From NCBI GenBank assembly GCA_029339505.1, contig JAQISU010000041.1, positions 8,715,501 to 8,779,500 on the forward strand: a DNA stretch of 64,000 nucleotides, in the 5' to 3' direction. Under the pieces are notes generated by a model. The model saw only the letters and a list, made by a program, of their open reading frames with translations. It was not told the origin of the DNA and did not search any database. Below, one piece after another: positions 36,139 through 52,108 of this stretch. The DNA is from Unio delphinus (lineage: Eukaryota > Mollusca > Bivalvia > Unionida > Unionidae). The first letter of the stretch is position 1. Each line of letters starts with the position of its first letter. Made by a program: the position numbers and the translations under genes.

Positions 36139-36279
36139 GTACATTCACAAATAATGTAAGTGCGTTGACTATTCTAACTCCTCCAGACCGTTTTGACGAA
36201 AATAACTCAGTCCAACCGAGCAATATAACATTATCAACAACAGTACTTTCAGGTACAGCCGTGAGTCTGGCCAGTTCGC
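36139..36279 (+). CDS. Stalk exon of receptor copy A
   Basis: The acceptor ATTACAG precedes 36,139 and the donor GTGAGT follows 36,279, both consistent with phase 1. The product is a 47-residue Ser/Thr/Asn-rich, cysteine-free segment (TILTPPDRFDENN, then NITLSTTVLSGTAV) suited to an extended, glycosylated stalk. Three other versions of this exon exist at 47,285, 49,494 and the duplicates 52,111 and 54,320. Confidence 0.6.
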
Positions 36280-37236
36280 GTGAGTATTTCTTGTGATAAG
36301 TAACAATTATTTGTGACGTCATTCTAGAAATTTTTCTGAGAATGTATTAACGTAAGTAATTATTTCAGGCATTTTTTCGTGATATATATTATAAGGTTTT
36401 GATGCCCCAAAACGTGTCAATTACCTATCACAATGACGAGGTTTAAACTTCAAGTTTCCTGAAAATATTTTACATTTTATGTTATTAATTAACACGTTGA
36501 TGATTCAGTTAGACACTGTGAACATGTTGTGGTTTCGTGGGTTCAGAACCCGACAAAAACCCTCAACACGATCGATCCACACTGTGAGGCTACTGACAAG
36601 CTTATTGTAGATATACTTGTTGTCCATGCCCGAAACTCTGATATTCTCCTACAGGGAAATAATGCGTGCATTGGTCTTTGCTAAGAGAAAAAATACCATC
36701 ATAAAAAGTAAAACGTTTATAATTGCTCAATTCCGCTACAGATCAATTTCCTGTTAATTCAAAGGTCATACAGTAAAAAAATTAAAAACTGCAATATTCG
36801 CTCCAGTTATCATACAAGTGCGAAAAATACGCCACCCCAAATTGCTTGAAATATAGCAACCGCAAATGAATAATGCTCTATTACATTTACGCATTTGGAT
36901 TCATTTGCTCAATTCAATCTAGGTTAAAAAGCAATCATTCGTACTTAAGTTGGCATTGAAACTGGTTGCAGCCATGAAATACTTCTGTAATGTTTATCTT
37001 GAAATAATAGAGAAATACCAAACAAAATAGTCCATCAACAAATGAAACAACATTTATTTCACAGCTGTATAAAATGTAGGTAAAAAAGAGGTGCTTTTAT
37101 ACTAATATCCTATCTTAGTTATTTTCTGTTCCCGTTTTAGTCTGAACTAAGACGAATCATAATGTTATTTTTAGTTCTTCCTCCTTTTGTGCAAACTTGT
37201 GTTTTGCAATATACTTCGGATTGCTTAATGTTCTTA

Positions 37237-37289
<53 letters not shown>

Positions 37290-37317
37290 GTTTTGTACTA
37301 TATCTATTTAATTACAG

Positions 37318-37436
37318 ATAGTGAGCTTTCTTATATCCTTCCCATCACCTTGGTAGTTGTCTTTGTCTTTGCCATCATATTATTATTTGCTTCGTTATAT
37401 GGATGCAAATGAGGAATATCAAATGTTTCAAAGCAG
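37318..37436 (+). CDS. Transmembrane exon of receptor copy A, frameshifted
   Basis: After the acceptor ATTACAG the exon reads [26 protein letters not shown], one membrane span. A missing base after codon TCG relative to the copy at 55,617-55,727 then leads to TGC AAA TGA. If read as is, the receptor would end just inside the membrane. A (TA)n array sits immediately upstream (37,239-37,287), and another with an (ATT)n run downstream (37,491-37,611). Confidence 0.65.
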
Positions 37437-37532
37437 GTATAAATAATGTCATTTATAGAACATTTGTATGCTCGTTTTTTATCATGATATTTATTATTAT
37501 TATTATTATTATTATTTATATTATTATTATTA

Positions 37533-37611
<79 letters not shown>

Positions 37612-38201
37612 AATAAAATTGCGACATGGAAATAAAGTATAATGAATTATGTGCACAATTGTAAAAACCATCAGAATGAAAATAAAATTTAATTGTTATA
37701 CCTGAGGTTTTAAGTTTAATGTTATACATTTCTCATTTTCTTTGAAACTAATTTTTTTAATGTACTTGTGGTAATGATATACATGCCATTTTCATGCACC
37801 TTTCACATCACACATCTATGTTATGCTAGAGGCATTATTCTCTGATAATAAAGAAACTGTAGGGTTGATGTTTGTACAGAAATATGTTGTTTTCTTTGAC
37901 GTATAACATGCTTGTAAACGCAAGGGTAGTGCTCAATCTAGATTATTTCTATTCCATTGCCACTTGATTCGCCTTGCGTAAACTATTATGTGTAATGTTT
38001 CAGATTTGATCAAGAAACTTCACTCATATTTGCAGTAACTACAAATTTGATTCATTTTACTCTTCTCTTGTCCAATGTATTGTTTTCGAGACAATTTAGA
38101 CATCATATATTATAACGCTTTCAGCTCAGTCTTTGCATCAATGACAATTATTTTGGTAGTATTTTATTAATAAGGCACGATTTTCTTTTTTTTCCTTGCA
38201 G

Positions 38202-38539
38202 AACAACATATTGTACAAGATGAATGTGATCCTGGCCTATATCTGACACCTATATCATTAGAGCTACCTCTGACGTTACCTACATGTCAAGAGAGAAAAA
38301 CGGGTCATACAAACATCGCTTAGAATAAGACTTTAGACCAAAGCACCCGGTCAATAGATATGGATCAAATGTTATCGAGAGATGGATATGAGGTAGTTGA
38401 TATTTCAAATAATGTTGATCCAGAAATTACACCGGAACTAGAAGAAATCATTCACGAGTCGACTGAAACTGTTACCACACCTTACAGTGATACATCTGGG
38501 TATTTAACAGTGCTAGCTAGAAGGGAGACGACAGTTTGA
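38202..38539 (+). CDS. Cytoplasmic-tail exon of receptor copy A with ITIM-like motif
   Basis: A strong pyrimidine tract and GCAG precede 38,202. The phase-1 frame encodes a tail of about 112 residues with three tyrosine sites: GLYLTPI, DGYEVVDI and TSGYLTVL, ending at TGA 38,537-38,539. SGYLTV (38,495-38,512) fits the inhibitory consensus [SIVL]-x-Y-x-x-[IVL]. An in-frame TAG at 38,321-38,323 interrupts the exon after HTNIA, yet the frame stays open and motif-bearing for 70 codons beyond, so the stop is recent or an error. Confidence 0.6.
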
Positions 38540-39497
38540 ACTAACAAAGTTTCATCTGCTCGAAAACATTAAATCATTCTTTCTTGATATATCATGATTT
38601 AAAAAATATAGATGCACAGTTTTAACATATTCCTTTAATTTCGTTATACGAGTGTGGTAATGTAATTAATGTTCAAACATGACCTGTAACTTTATGAAAG
38701 TATTCAACTACATTATTAATCTCTCTATAGCGATTGATCAATATACGAATACAATGGCAACAACCAATGTGATGGTGTGATTAAGCATTAATCATTGTTT
38801 AAGCCAATGGAAGACGGCCAATGCTATAGAACTGTTGAATGACTAGACAAAACAAATTATTTTGTGATTTGTATGAATTAATTTCAAGATATTCTGGCTA
38901 GAGTCATTCAGAATGTTCTATATTTAATTTCACATGCCTTAATTGTCTTTATTAATTATCACTTTGTTTCCGAGGGAAATAATCTGTGTTAAATATTACT
39001 TAAATTATTGATTTCACTTTCTCTCTTTTATATATATTGAATACAGATTCGTACCAGAAATAGGTACCTTATCCGTTATATGAATTTCTCTAAAACACTC
39101 AAGAGATATTAACATTACAACTGAAATTGTGTCCGAATCGTCATTGTCCGAAAATATAAATTTCACACAATTGACATATTTTAAGGGTGACACGCAAGCA
39201 TCCACAACGTCGTCTATTGTGATAAAATTGGATTCATCCCCATCGTGAAAATGTTTGAATTTACCAAAATGGGCGAATTTTTAATTTGCTAAATTGAAAG
39301 GATCTTTACCAAAGGAAGAAATAAAAAATAATCTGATTTAGTATTGGTGGCATTAAGGACGTCTCAACATCAGAAAGAGTTGATGGAAATGCAATTTGAG
39401 GAAGAGGAAACCCATTGCCAACAACCACCGTACTACCCAAAGGCACCTTAATACGGTTCTGAATGATGATTAAAAAATGGTATATATATAAAATATA

Positions 39498-39545
<48 letters not shown>

Positions 39546-39935
39546 TGCTAGATTAAAAGAACATATTCGTCTTTGAATATTTCGGCTACGAATGTAGTTG
39601 GAAATGTAAAATCCATCATGCCTCAGTGGACGTAAATGATTTCTACTAATCCTGTTGTAAGACTTGGAAACCAACATACTTTGTTTCATGGGAAGCACAT
39701 CCATATATCACTGGGTAAAGTTAAATGAGTCTATTATTCAGAGTTTGATGTTTCTAGTCTCTACATATTTATTTGACGTGAAAGAGGATCAAATATCCAA
39801 GTGTTCCAGACTTGTACTGCCCCAGTTACTACGAGTGTTCTTATTAATTTTGTTTTTACTGGCGATGTGTATACTACAGTTGTTGTTATGTTGTTTGTTG
39901 TTGTTGTAGGTATAATTTCAACAAGGGGCTTGGAA
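38540..39935. other. Sequence after receptor copy A, no gene seen
   Basis: This probably holds the 3' untranslated region of copy A, but no polyadenylation site can be chosen with confidence. A (TA)n array lies at 39,499-39,542. Open frames around it are repeat-driven or short. Confidence 0.45.
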
Positions 39936-40378
39936 AATGTTAACCATGTGCTCTATAAAATAACCTGCAGTTGTTTATCTACATGTTGAAAACTTAGCTT
40001 TCCTACTGCGCTTCCAATGACTGAACGCAGCATAAATGTAGCAAAAAAGACATTTCACGGATTCGTTTATATTTTGTTTGAAATAATGAACTAGAAAGTG
40101 ATGTAACGTTGTGTAACGACGTGCTGGTAATCTTTACTTTGTATTTCATTTCAAGTAGCTATCTCTCATTCGTTTTATGTACCAATCATTCGAGTGATCC
40201 ATCTTTGCCGAAAGGTCTAAGCTGTTGTCGGATTAAATGTGCATGTCGCTGTCTTTTTATTCCAAACATACATACACCATATACAATACATACTTTATTT
40301 TATCTCTATCAAGTTTACTACCTATGGAAAAACACGCTTTTCTAATTATACCATTTTCACTACCACTATGAAAGGTTT

Positions 40379-40428
<50 letters not shown>

Positions 40429-42440
40429 AAATGTAAATTGACATTGCAATTAATCCAAAGAAATATCATCAGCCCATGACTGAAAATTAATATTGATCAT
40501 CAAAATGAAGACATGAAATGAACGTAAACAAACTGAAAATGCAAATTGAAACGGAGCCTTTGAAAATAGACATGAATTCTTCAAAAACTGAGCTTTCAAA
40601 GTTTATAATTTATTTGAGATGCAAAATGAAAATTGCAAAATAATTCTCATCTCAAGCACTTTCAGAATTAATCAGATGTCTAGCTTATAGCATAAACTTA
40701 ACCTGTTTGTATCGGTAATAAACAATTAATTATAAATAATAAGCAAAAACTAATTAATTATGAGGATAATCGTTTGATACTTGAATATACCCCTACAATA
40801 GCATGTGAGTAACATTCGTATAACGCAAACATGTTCCATATGGGTGAGGTTAAAAATATAAAGTCTGCAAAATTAACAATTGCGGTTAATGGAGCGAAAG
40901 AAGCATATATCATTATTGGAAAATAAATCGAAATCGTTATGTCAGGTGCATTTCATGTTAAACGTTTTTCCAGTCGATTGATTGAGATACTTTACGTGCA
41001 TCAATCACAGATTCTCTTAATTATCTATGTGTACCATTTTATTGTAAATGTTTGTGGTGTTTTGACTGACACGCATATCTCAACATTCGGGACTGATGCA
41101 ATGTGAAACCAGTCTGTCCACCATGTGGGAATGAAAGTCACGATGTCGCGTCGCTCAGAGAGTATATATTGTCGGAATAGAGATTGCGAATATGAACGTA
41201 TGACGAATTATTGAGACGTCCGTTCGATTATGTGCACAAGAAAATACAACAGATCCATAAATTATATGCTTTAAAGAGAGACGATTAAAAGCATCTGACA
41301 AAAATGACCAAATCGAATAATTTTTATGTCTACGGACGATGGAATGTTTCAGATGTCCGACATGCGAAACTAACGGAAAAACTGTATTTTCACAGCTTCG
41401 TTGATTTTATGCGAACCTATTCAGAACGTAGAAGATTGCCATCAAGAGACGTTTCTTGAAAAATTAAATGATAGAACCATTATTAAAGGATTCACAACAC
41501 GCACTAGCTTTTCATAGAAATACTGATGCAGTTTATGTAGGAGTGTCCATTAACCTAGATAAGAAATTCCTTCTAATTAAATTAATACCAATACTTATGT
41601 ATAGATTATAGCTATTTAAGAGTCCAGACACTAAAGTATGATTCCTTACAGTTCAATACCACATAGGTGTACGGCTATTCAATAACTCACTTTGGCGTTG
41701 TAAAGATAAAATTGAGAGATGTATATACTAGTTAACTCTACTTCCAAATCTCACTCTTTCACTTTGTATTAAACGTCGTATACCTGCCTATAACCGTGCA
41801 TGACTTTAATTGTAGGGTAACTGTGTTCAAAATAACAGATTTGTACGAGTAACTACAGAAATGTATAATCACTCACAGACATGGCTATATACATTCATCT
41901 CATTTATTGGCTAAGTATCTTTATTCATTGGTACATACACGCTGAAAAACAATATATCGATGTTTTACAACAATACTTTTATAACTTAGGCTATACAATT
42001 AGCAGAGACGGAAAGAGACATTTGGGAGGGGATTTAAATATAAATGAAGAGAGAAAGATTACTATTAAAGACGAACGAAGAAAACAACCACGTGTCTGTA
42101 AAATCTCTCAGTAAATATCTCTATTAAATCTAGCTTCTGCAAAGTTACGGGAAAGCCTAAATTGCGTAATAGAGGTTCATGTCAGCATGTTTACATCTTA
42201 ACGTAAATATTTATAATTTACTTTAAGAATAATATTTTAAAAAGGTGTTTACTCCACTGAAAGATTTCTGAACCAAAGTCGGAAACGAAGTAAAAAAAAT
42301 ATATACTTTTTTATTATTAGTTTTTCATACAAATATATTCAGATCAAATCGAATTTTTTAAAGTGATGCCAATCAGTTAAAAAAAAAGATCATATTACAA
42401 TAGCATGGACTAGAATACAACAATGGAAACTAAACAAGAA
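39936..42440. repeat. Segmental duplication block B1 (partner 23,880-26,430)
   Basis: This aligns throughout with block A1, including the 165-bp repeat copy, the (CT)n array (40,381-40,425) and the CGCGTCGCTCAGAGAGTATA stretch (41,148; partner near 25,097). Unlike the A side, only about 370 bases separate it from the next homologous part at 42,805, where A has nearly 5 kb including the signal-peptide exon. Confidence 0.75.
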
Positions 42441-44122
42441 ACAATTAAATTAAATCAAATATAAATTAAATCAGACATAGGCACCGCTTCCCTTATAATT
42501 AAAATTATACGATAACGCTTTCTTTTTACCATAAATGAATTGTTCATTAGATGTAAAAGAACTATTATATATTAGTAAAGATGGACATAAATAACACATT
42601 TCTATACTCTGAGAAGTACATCTGCTGTCAAATTATCTCCCCATGATGTGCCTTATGTCAATATCACACTCATATAACAGCACCGTAATTTGTCTTTGAA
42701 TTTTAATTTTTCATCCTGTCCATGAAAATAAAGAGTTGTCATCACAAAACACAATGGTCGATTAGGGAATTGATTTCATGTAAACTTTTAAATGTGATGC
42801 CAATATACAACCAGTCTCTGTGTCAACTTCAGTGTCCTCGTTGAATGGGACCTGTCATAACATGTACATTATATAAATAATTGTAACTTATATGAATCTC
42901 AGCCATTCTTTACTCAAATGACAGTTTGAAGCAAGATAAATTGTTACATACGTCCATATTAGTTTCACCCTTTTGATTATTCATTTATTTTTAGATTACG
43001 TTGATAAACCCACTTTAAAATATAATGCATCTGGAATCATCAAACGTTTTGGGGAGATTTATTTGACGAGTGCAAAATCCCAACCACAAAGTACAAATGT
43101 CTAATATTTCACGCTTCACTCAGTTTAGTTAAATCATGTTTTAAGTTTCTTCCTCAAATTCTGTATATCCCTAGAACCGTTAAACGGTATTAATAAAAAA
43201 TGAAAAGGTCAATGTATCCTTTATTATATTTTTTAATACCTTGGTTAATGTTTATGCGAATATTTCTTGGCAGATTTGCTTTTGTTAATTGGAAATATGT
43301 TGTCAACACTTTTTAAGTCCATTGATGGATATGATTACTACATCCTCATCATAAATCCCGGTCACTTTGACATAAATTTCACATTTCACTTTCTGGAACT
43401 AAATTGTCCTTACATTTTATATGTCACACTCTGTTCATGCACAAATCATCCAACATGTCACTGTTATTTTTTCCTATTTTACTGAGTGAAGCTATATACA
43501 TGCGTTTCGCATATGCTAGGAGAAGGGTGTGTCGCCATGTATATACCATTTTAAATCTATAAGTTACGATTCGTGGTGAGATATGTCAATTTCGTGAGTG
43601 CTAATCGCAGATCACTTATACGATCACTAAGTACCATATTTAAATCTTCAATGACTTTCAATCAATGTTAGCCAATAATAATGCCGATATCATGAAAGAA
43701 AATGATTGGATATATCTTCGTTTTACCACCCTGTTTTTAATTAGCGTATGACTGGATGCTTTCTTACTTCCTGAATATTATACAGCAACCACGAAACTTG
43801 TCAGCGGATGCAGCTTGAAAATTACAACATTTTCATCTTAAAAGCAAACTTACTGCGATCCATATTCAATCTATGCTAGATTTTTGTTATATTTTCTATA
43901 ATAATAATAATAATACTAATAATAATTAATAATAATAATAATAATTATAAAATAATAATAATAATATCAATAATAATAATATTATTAATAATAATAGTTC
44001 AAATAATAATTATAATAAAATAATACTAATAATAGTTTAAATAATACTAATATCCAGTTTGAAACGTTCAGGTGTAATTTAATTTTAATATTAATATTAA
44101 CAAAACTTTATTTTACTTACAG

Positions 44123-47425
<3,303 letters not shown>

Positions 47426-48829
47426 GTGAGTATATTTGGTATAAGTATCGTATAACAGTTATATGTCACTTCATTCCATAAATTTATTGACAAACATATG
47501 AACGGAAGTATTTATTTTCGAAATTATTTTCTGATATAGAACAATTGGTAATGATGCCCTAAACATTATAAAGTGTATATAACAAAGCAGAGTTTGAAAT
47601 TTCCAGGTTTCTAAAATAATTTTCAAGTTCATGTTATTAATTAATGAGAACTATACGATATAAGTGGATTATCTACTCTGACACTGTGAAAATGTTGTGG
47701 TTTTGGTGGGTTGAAGGCCATTTTATTTCATGATAGAAATCGTGGAGGAAGAACTCGAGACAACCCCACTAAAAACCACTGACTCACAGGAAGCTACTGG
47801 CAAGCTTTTTCAGATATATACGTTGTCTGAGCCCGAGCCTCGAAGTCTCTTCTACAAAGTTGATATGTAAGTGATCAGTACAGTGACTACATTAGACACA
47901 TTTGCCGCCCAGGTTCATTATATTTACAGGAAGGTAATGTTTCATTGTTCTTTGTTATGATGCATAATAACATCATACAAAGTAGTAGGAATGATGCCCA
48001 ATTTATGACGAAAATAATTAGAATAACGCGGGTTACCTTAACTCGACTATACAATTTGCTTATCTTTCAACAATGTTTGACCTTGAAGTCCATGAGCATT
48101 TAAATGTATGCAAACACTTAGCTCTATCTTTAAAACGTTATATCATCCACAAACCACCATAGTTCAAATAAACATAATATTAGAGAGTAAGATGTTGATA
48201 TAGCAGCATTAAGTAAACGAAAATAACATTTTATGAGCAACGTATCTGTACAAAGGCATCTTAGAGAAGTGAACGACAAAACCAGATAAGATTTAGAGAG
48301 CATGCCTACCGAACTTTCCAAGAAAAGTATACAACTGTCTAAATTATTCTTTCATTTTTGTTGATGACAACAACAAGGTATAGAATGAGCAAATATAATA
48401 AAGCGAGAAAGATGTATAAATTTAATCTTAAATAAATGCATTCTTGCAAATGAGTATTCTTGTCATAAAAAAAGAATCTTCTGAATATTTTAATGAGTTT
48501 AATTCTATTTTGTCATCTGATTGGTATCATATTGTGTGAAATTAGTCGCGGGTACTGTAGTATTCCTGAAATTACGCCCCACATCGTATCTGGCATCGTA
48601 AGTCTCCATAGATGTCTTGTCACTTTATTGCAGTTTACAGTCTTCTAGTCGCTTTGTATTTGATATTGTATTTTGTAATTGAGATATATGTTAGCCATAA
48701 TAATGATGTATTATAGACTAATTGTTATAAGAGTTGTTGTTGTTGACTATGCACTAAGAATAGTGATCATAATAGATGCAATGTTTATTCCCGCTATGTA
48801 TTGAAATATAACATATACTGCTCATTACC

Positions 48830-49256
48830 ATGTAGTCTTGGCAACCTTGTGTACCGTGTCAACATATACCAGCTAGATCCTTACGCTCTTCTTCTGATAA
48901 TCGTATACTCATTGTTTCCAAGGTGAAAACAAAGTCATATGGACAACGTTCGTTTGCTCACCAGGGCCCGGAGACGTGGAACGAACTGCCCATTGAAATT
49001 AGACACAAAGACACAGTGGTCCCTTTTAAGAGTGCTCCTAAGACTCACCTGTTTCGACTGCAGGGACAAACTTAGCGACCTAGTCATGTTTTGTATCTTA
49101 TATGTTTTCAGCATGTTTTCATGTTTTTCACTTTCATCGTTTTTGTCATTTGTTGTTCTGTAGTGTAGTCATATAATTAGTGATGGTGTAAAGAGCTTAG
49201 AGCTTCGACAGATTATGCGCTATACAAAGTCCTCATTATTATTATTATTTATTAAC
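48830..49256 (+). mobile_element. LINE 3' end fragment, second copy
   Basis: This is homologous to the fragment at 35,440. It is a little better preserved: GPETWNELPIEIR and FKSALKTHLF-type sequence can be followed in one place (48,965-49,070), though with frame changes. The untranslated end has GTAAAGAGCTTAGAGCTTCG and a short (ATT)n tail. It is repeated at 53,656-54,082. Confidence 0.7.
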
Positions 49257-49493
49257 CGACATATACCACCGGTACGAGTAGGCGTAATTATTGCACAATG
49301 CCATACATCAACAATTTTAATTCAATCATATCATCTATCAACTAAATCGAGAGATACAAAGAAAAGATTTTTTATATTGGGACAGTTTACATTTGTTTTA
49401 TCTTGTTTCTTATCAGCTCAATTAAATCTACGCATAAAATTAGTATTTATATATGCGATGACTTCCATTATTCATTTTTAAAATATATTACAG

Positions 49494-49635
49494 GTACATT
49501 CAGAAATAGTGCAAGTGCATTGACTATTGTAACTCCCCCAGACCGTTTTGACCAAAAATAACTCAGACCAGCCGAGTAGTATAACATTATCAACAACGGT
49601 ACTTTCTAGTACAGCCGTGAATCGGGCCAGTTCGC
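49494..49635 (+). pseudogene. Extra stalk exon (B2), frameshifted and without donor
   Basis: This matches the stalk exon of copy A more closely than 47,285 does. One extra A in GACCAAAAATAAC shifts the frame and brings an early stop, and the donor reads CATGAG where A has CGTGAG. The flanking introns (48,030-50,560) match A's introns, so this is the remnant of a further receptor copy lying directly behind B. Confidence 0.6.
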
Positions 49636-50601
49636 ATGAGTATGTTTTGTGAGAAGTAACAATTATTTCTGACGTCAATCCAAACATTTATTGGACAAAC
49701 GTATAGCCAATCATTTGTGACTTCATTCTAGAAATTTATTTGAGAATGTGTTAACATAAGTAATAATTTCAGGCATTTGTTCGTGGTATAGATTAAAAGA
49801 TTATGATGCCCTAAAACGTATCAATTAGCTATAACAATGACGAGGTTTAAACTTCCTGTTTTCTGAAAATATTTTAAATTTAAATGTTATTAATTAACAA
49901 GTGGATGATTCACATAGACACTGTGAACATCTTGTGGTTTCGTGGGTTCAAAACCCAACAAAAACCCTCAACACGATAGATCCACACTGTGAGGTTACTG
50001 ACAAGGTTATTGTAGATATACTTGTTGTCCAAACCCGAAACTCTGATATTCTCCTACAGGAAAAAAATGCGAGCATTGGTCTTTGCTAAGAGAAAAAATA
50101 CCATCATATAAAGTAAAACGTTTATACTTGCTCAATTACGCAACAGATCACTTTCCTTTTAATTAAAAGGTCATAGATTAACAAAATTAAAACCTAAAAT
50201 ATTCGCTCCTGTTATCATAAAAGTGCAAAACCCCAAATTTCTTGAAATATAGCAAGCGCAAATGAATAATGCTCTATTACATTTACGTATTTGGATGCAT
50301 TTGCTCAATTCAATATAGGTTAGAATGCAATCATTCGTACTTAAGTTAGCATCGCAACTTGTTGCAGCCATGAAAGACTTCTGTAATGTTAATCTTGAAA
50401 TCATAGAGAAATACCAAACAATATAGTCCATCAACAAATGAAACATCCTTTCTTTCACAGTTGTATACAATGCAGCTAAAAATGATGTGCATTTATACTA
50501 AGATCCTATCTTAGTTATTTCCTGTTCGCGTTTTAGTTGGAACTAAGACGAATCATAATGTTATTTTAGTTCTTCCTCTTGTTGTGCAAACTTGTGTTTT
50601 G

Positions 50602-50698
<97 letters not shown>

Positions 50699-50734
50699 GC
50701 AAATATATACTTCGAATCGTTTAATGTTCATACC

Positions 50735-50765
<31 letters not shown>

Positions 50766-50838
50766 GATAAGCCCACTAATGGAGTCCAAAACGTAGAACT
50801 AGCTTTAGCATCAGGAACCCCAAACCCAACTTTTGGGG
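50766..50838 (+). pseudogene. 5'-truncated tail exon at the deletion break
   Basis: DKPTNGVQNVELALASG is encoded here directly after a (TA)n array, without the acceptor and first 17 bases that the intact exon has at 57,544. A donor (GTAGGT) follows 50,838. The exon was cut by the deletion that separates the two duplicate copies. Confidence 0.6.
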
Positions 50839-52108
50839 GTAGGTATGATCTTTTTCTCAGAGTTACGACTTAAAGAGAATTGAAACATTTTAAACAAAAT
50901 ATCTACACTATAATGAGAAAATGTATATATATTATACATCTATTGTTTTTTATAAAATCATTAGGAAATGTAGTGAAACAAACTTAGTTACTTAAATATA
51001 TACGTTTGAATTAAATCTCGTTATATTGAAGAACATAGATCTTCGACATATGAGGATTCGAAACGACGAATGTTAAATAGATGTATTTAATTTTATTACC
51101 GGCATTTCAACATCAATTTTTGACTTGGACCCTGGCACGAAAGTCGCAGAGGCCAACACAATATTTGCAAATGTTATTAACAATGCGTCTGCAGAAAACG
51201 TCATATTAAGCAAATACTTTTCTCAGTATCTTGAATACAAGCAAAGAAACATAGTTCTCTTAGGACATATAAGTCGGTCAGGATGTATATATCTTTGAAT
51301 GCCAAAGTAATAGGTATACAATACGCACACAATTAAAAAGTAGCAAACTCATAATTAACATATCTCACTTGTAATTTGATGATTGTAAGTATATGTTTCA
51401 GTCCTGTATCAATGCCAGATGTAATCTCTGTGTATATCGTTTGGCAGAGTTCTGACGGGGATTAGTGGTAGAAAGGAGGAGCAAGGGGAGGAAAAACCAT
51501 GAGTTGTAGAAAGGAGGATCAAGGACAGGAAATAGCCTTGAGTGGTAGAAAAGAGGAGCAAAGAGAGCAAAACAAGATTCATGTCATTGTGTGCAATCAC
51601 GATGCCATTAATCCAAAGTGAATTTGCCATTTCAATTTATCAAAAATACAATTTATTGTCTGCTTTATTTTTCTTCTTTCTCATTGCTATTCGAAGTGTA
51701 AAAGAATACATTTTACTATGTGCAATACGTTTTGGTCTCTGTGGAAATAAGACTTGTATCCAACTCAGAAATAAGGCCTGTATAAAACTCAAACATGTAA
51801 TTAGTCTGTCAGATCTGATGGCACATGCACATGAATAAATGTGAACATAATTCAGATTTTCAAATATATATACTAAAATTTACATGAAATATCTAATATT
51901 ACTAACGTTCACTTTTATAATTACGTTTGTCATGAAAAGAAAAGTAGTTCCGTTTATGATTGTACATTAGAAGGTATGTTATACCATTTAGCAGAGCATA
52001 AAGAATGTGACTCTCTATTTATGTGTTATTTGTCAACAATCGGTACATACCACTGCTAAACAGAAGGTAAGCAGCGACAACTGTACGAATCGTCATCATA
52101 TACATCAT
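50839..52108. repeat. Segment D, left copy (partner 57,634-58,902)
   Basis: The sequence is almost identical to 57,634-58,902. It holds three imperfect 38-39 bp tandem units starting GGTAGAAAGGAGGAGCAAG (51,467-51,580) and no gene I can support. The 98-codon frame at 51,542 lacks motifs. Confidence 0.75.

Larger units (their letters stand above)
31149..38539 (+). pseudogene. Immunoglobulin-superfamily receptor-like gene, copy A, six exons
   Basis: Six exons form a type I membrane receptor: signal peptide (31,149-31,209), V-like Ig (32,627-32,968), second Ig (34,471-34,767), stalk (36,139-36,279), transmembrane (37,318-37,436) and cytoplasmic tail (38,202-38,539). All internal junctions are phase 1, as usual for extracellular-domain genes. 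It would act at the cell surface, perhaps in recognition, with the tail signalling through phosphotyrosine. Three lesions suggest decay. The acceptor before the V-like exon reads AA where copy B has AG. The transmembrane exon has a one-base deletion relative to the copy at 55,617, giving a TGA just past the membrane. The tail has an in-frame TAG at 38,321-38,323. Sequencing error or real alleles could explain some of these. No specific family can be named. Confidence 0.6.

Noticed and set aside
37197..37729. Tyr-Ile-rich membrane-like frames
   Set aside because: They are (TA)n and (ATT)n translations; only the 37,318-37,436 part has exon borders and homology.
48130..48321. 63-codon minus frame repeated identically at 52,956
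   Set aside because: Its repetition is explained by the recent tandem duplication, and it has no motif or counterpart in the older copies.
49215..49481. 88-codon plus frame, repeated at 54,041
   Set aside because: It begins in the LINE tail and runs through intron. Identity with the second copy reflects duplication, and the related frame at 35,806 differs in frame and is repeat-led.
50171..50470. 99-codon minus frame, repeated at 54,997
   Set aside because: It lies within the intron before the transmembrane exon, and its copy A counterpart (36,780-37,070) does not keep it open.
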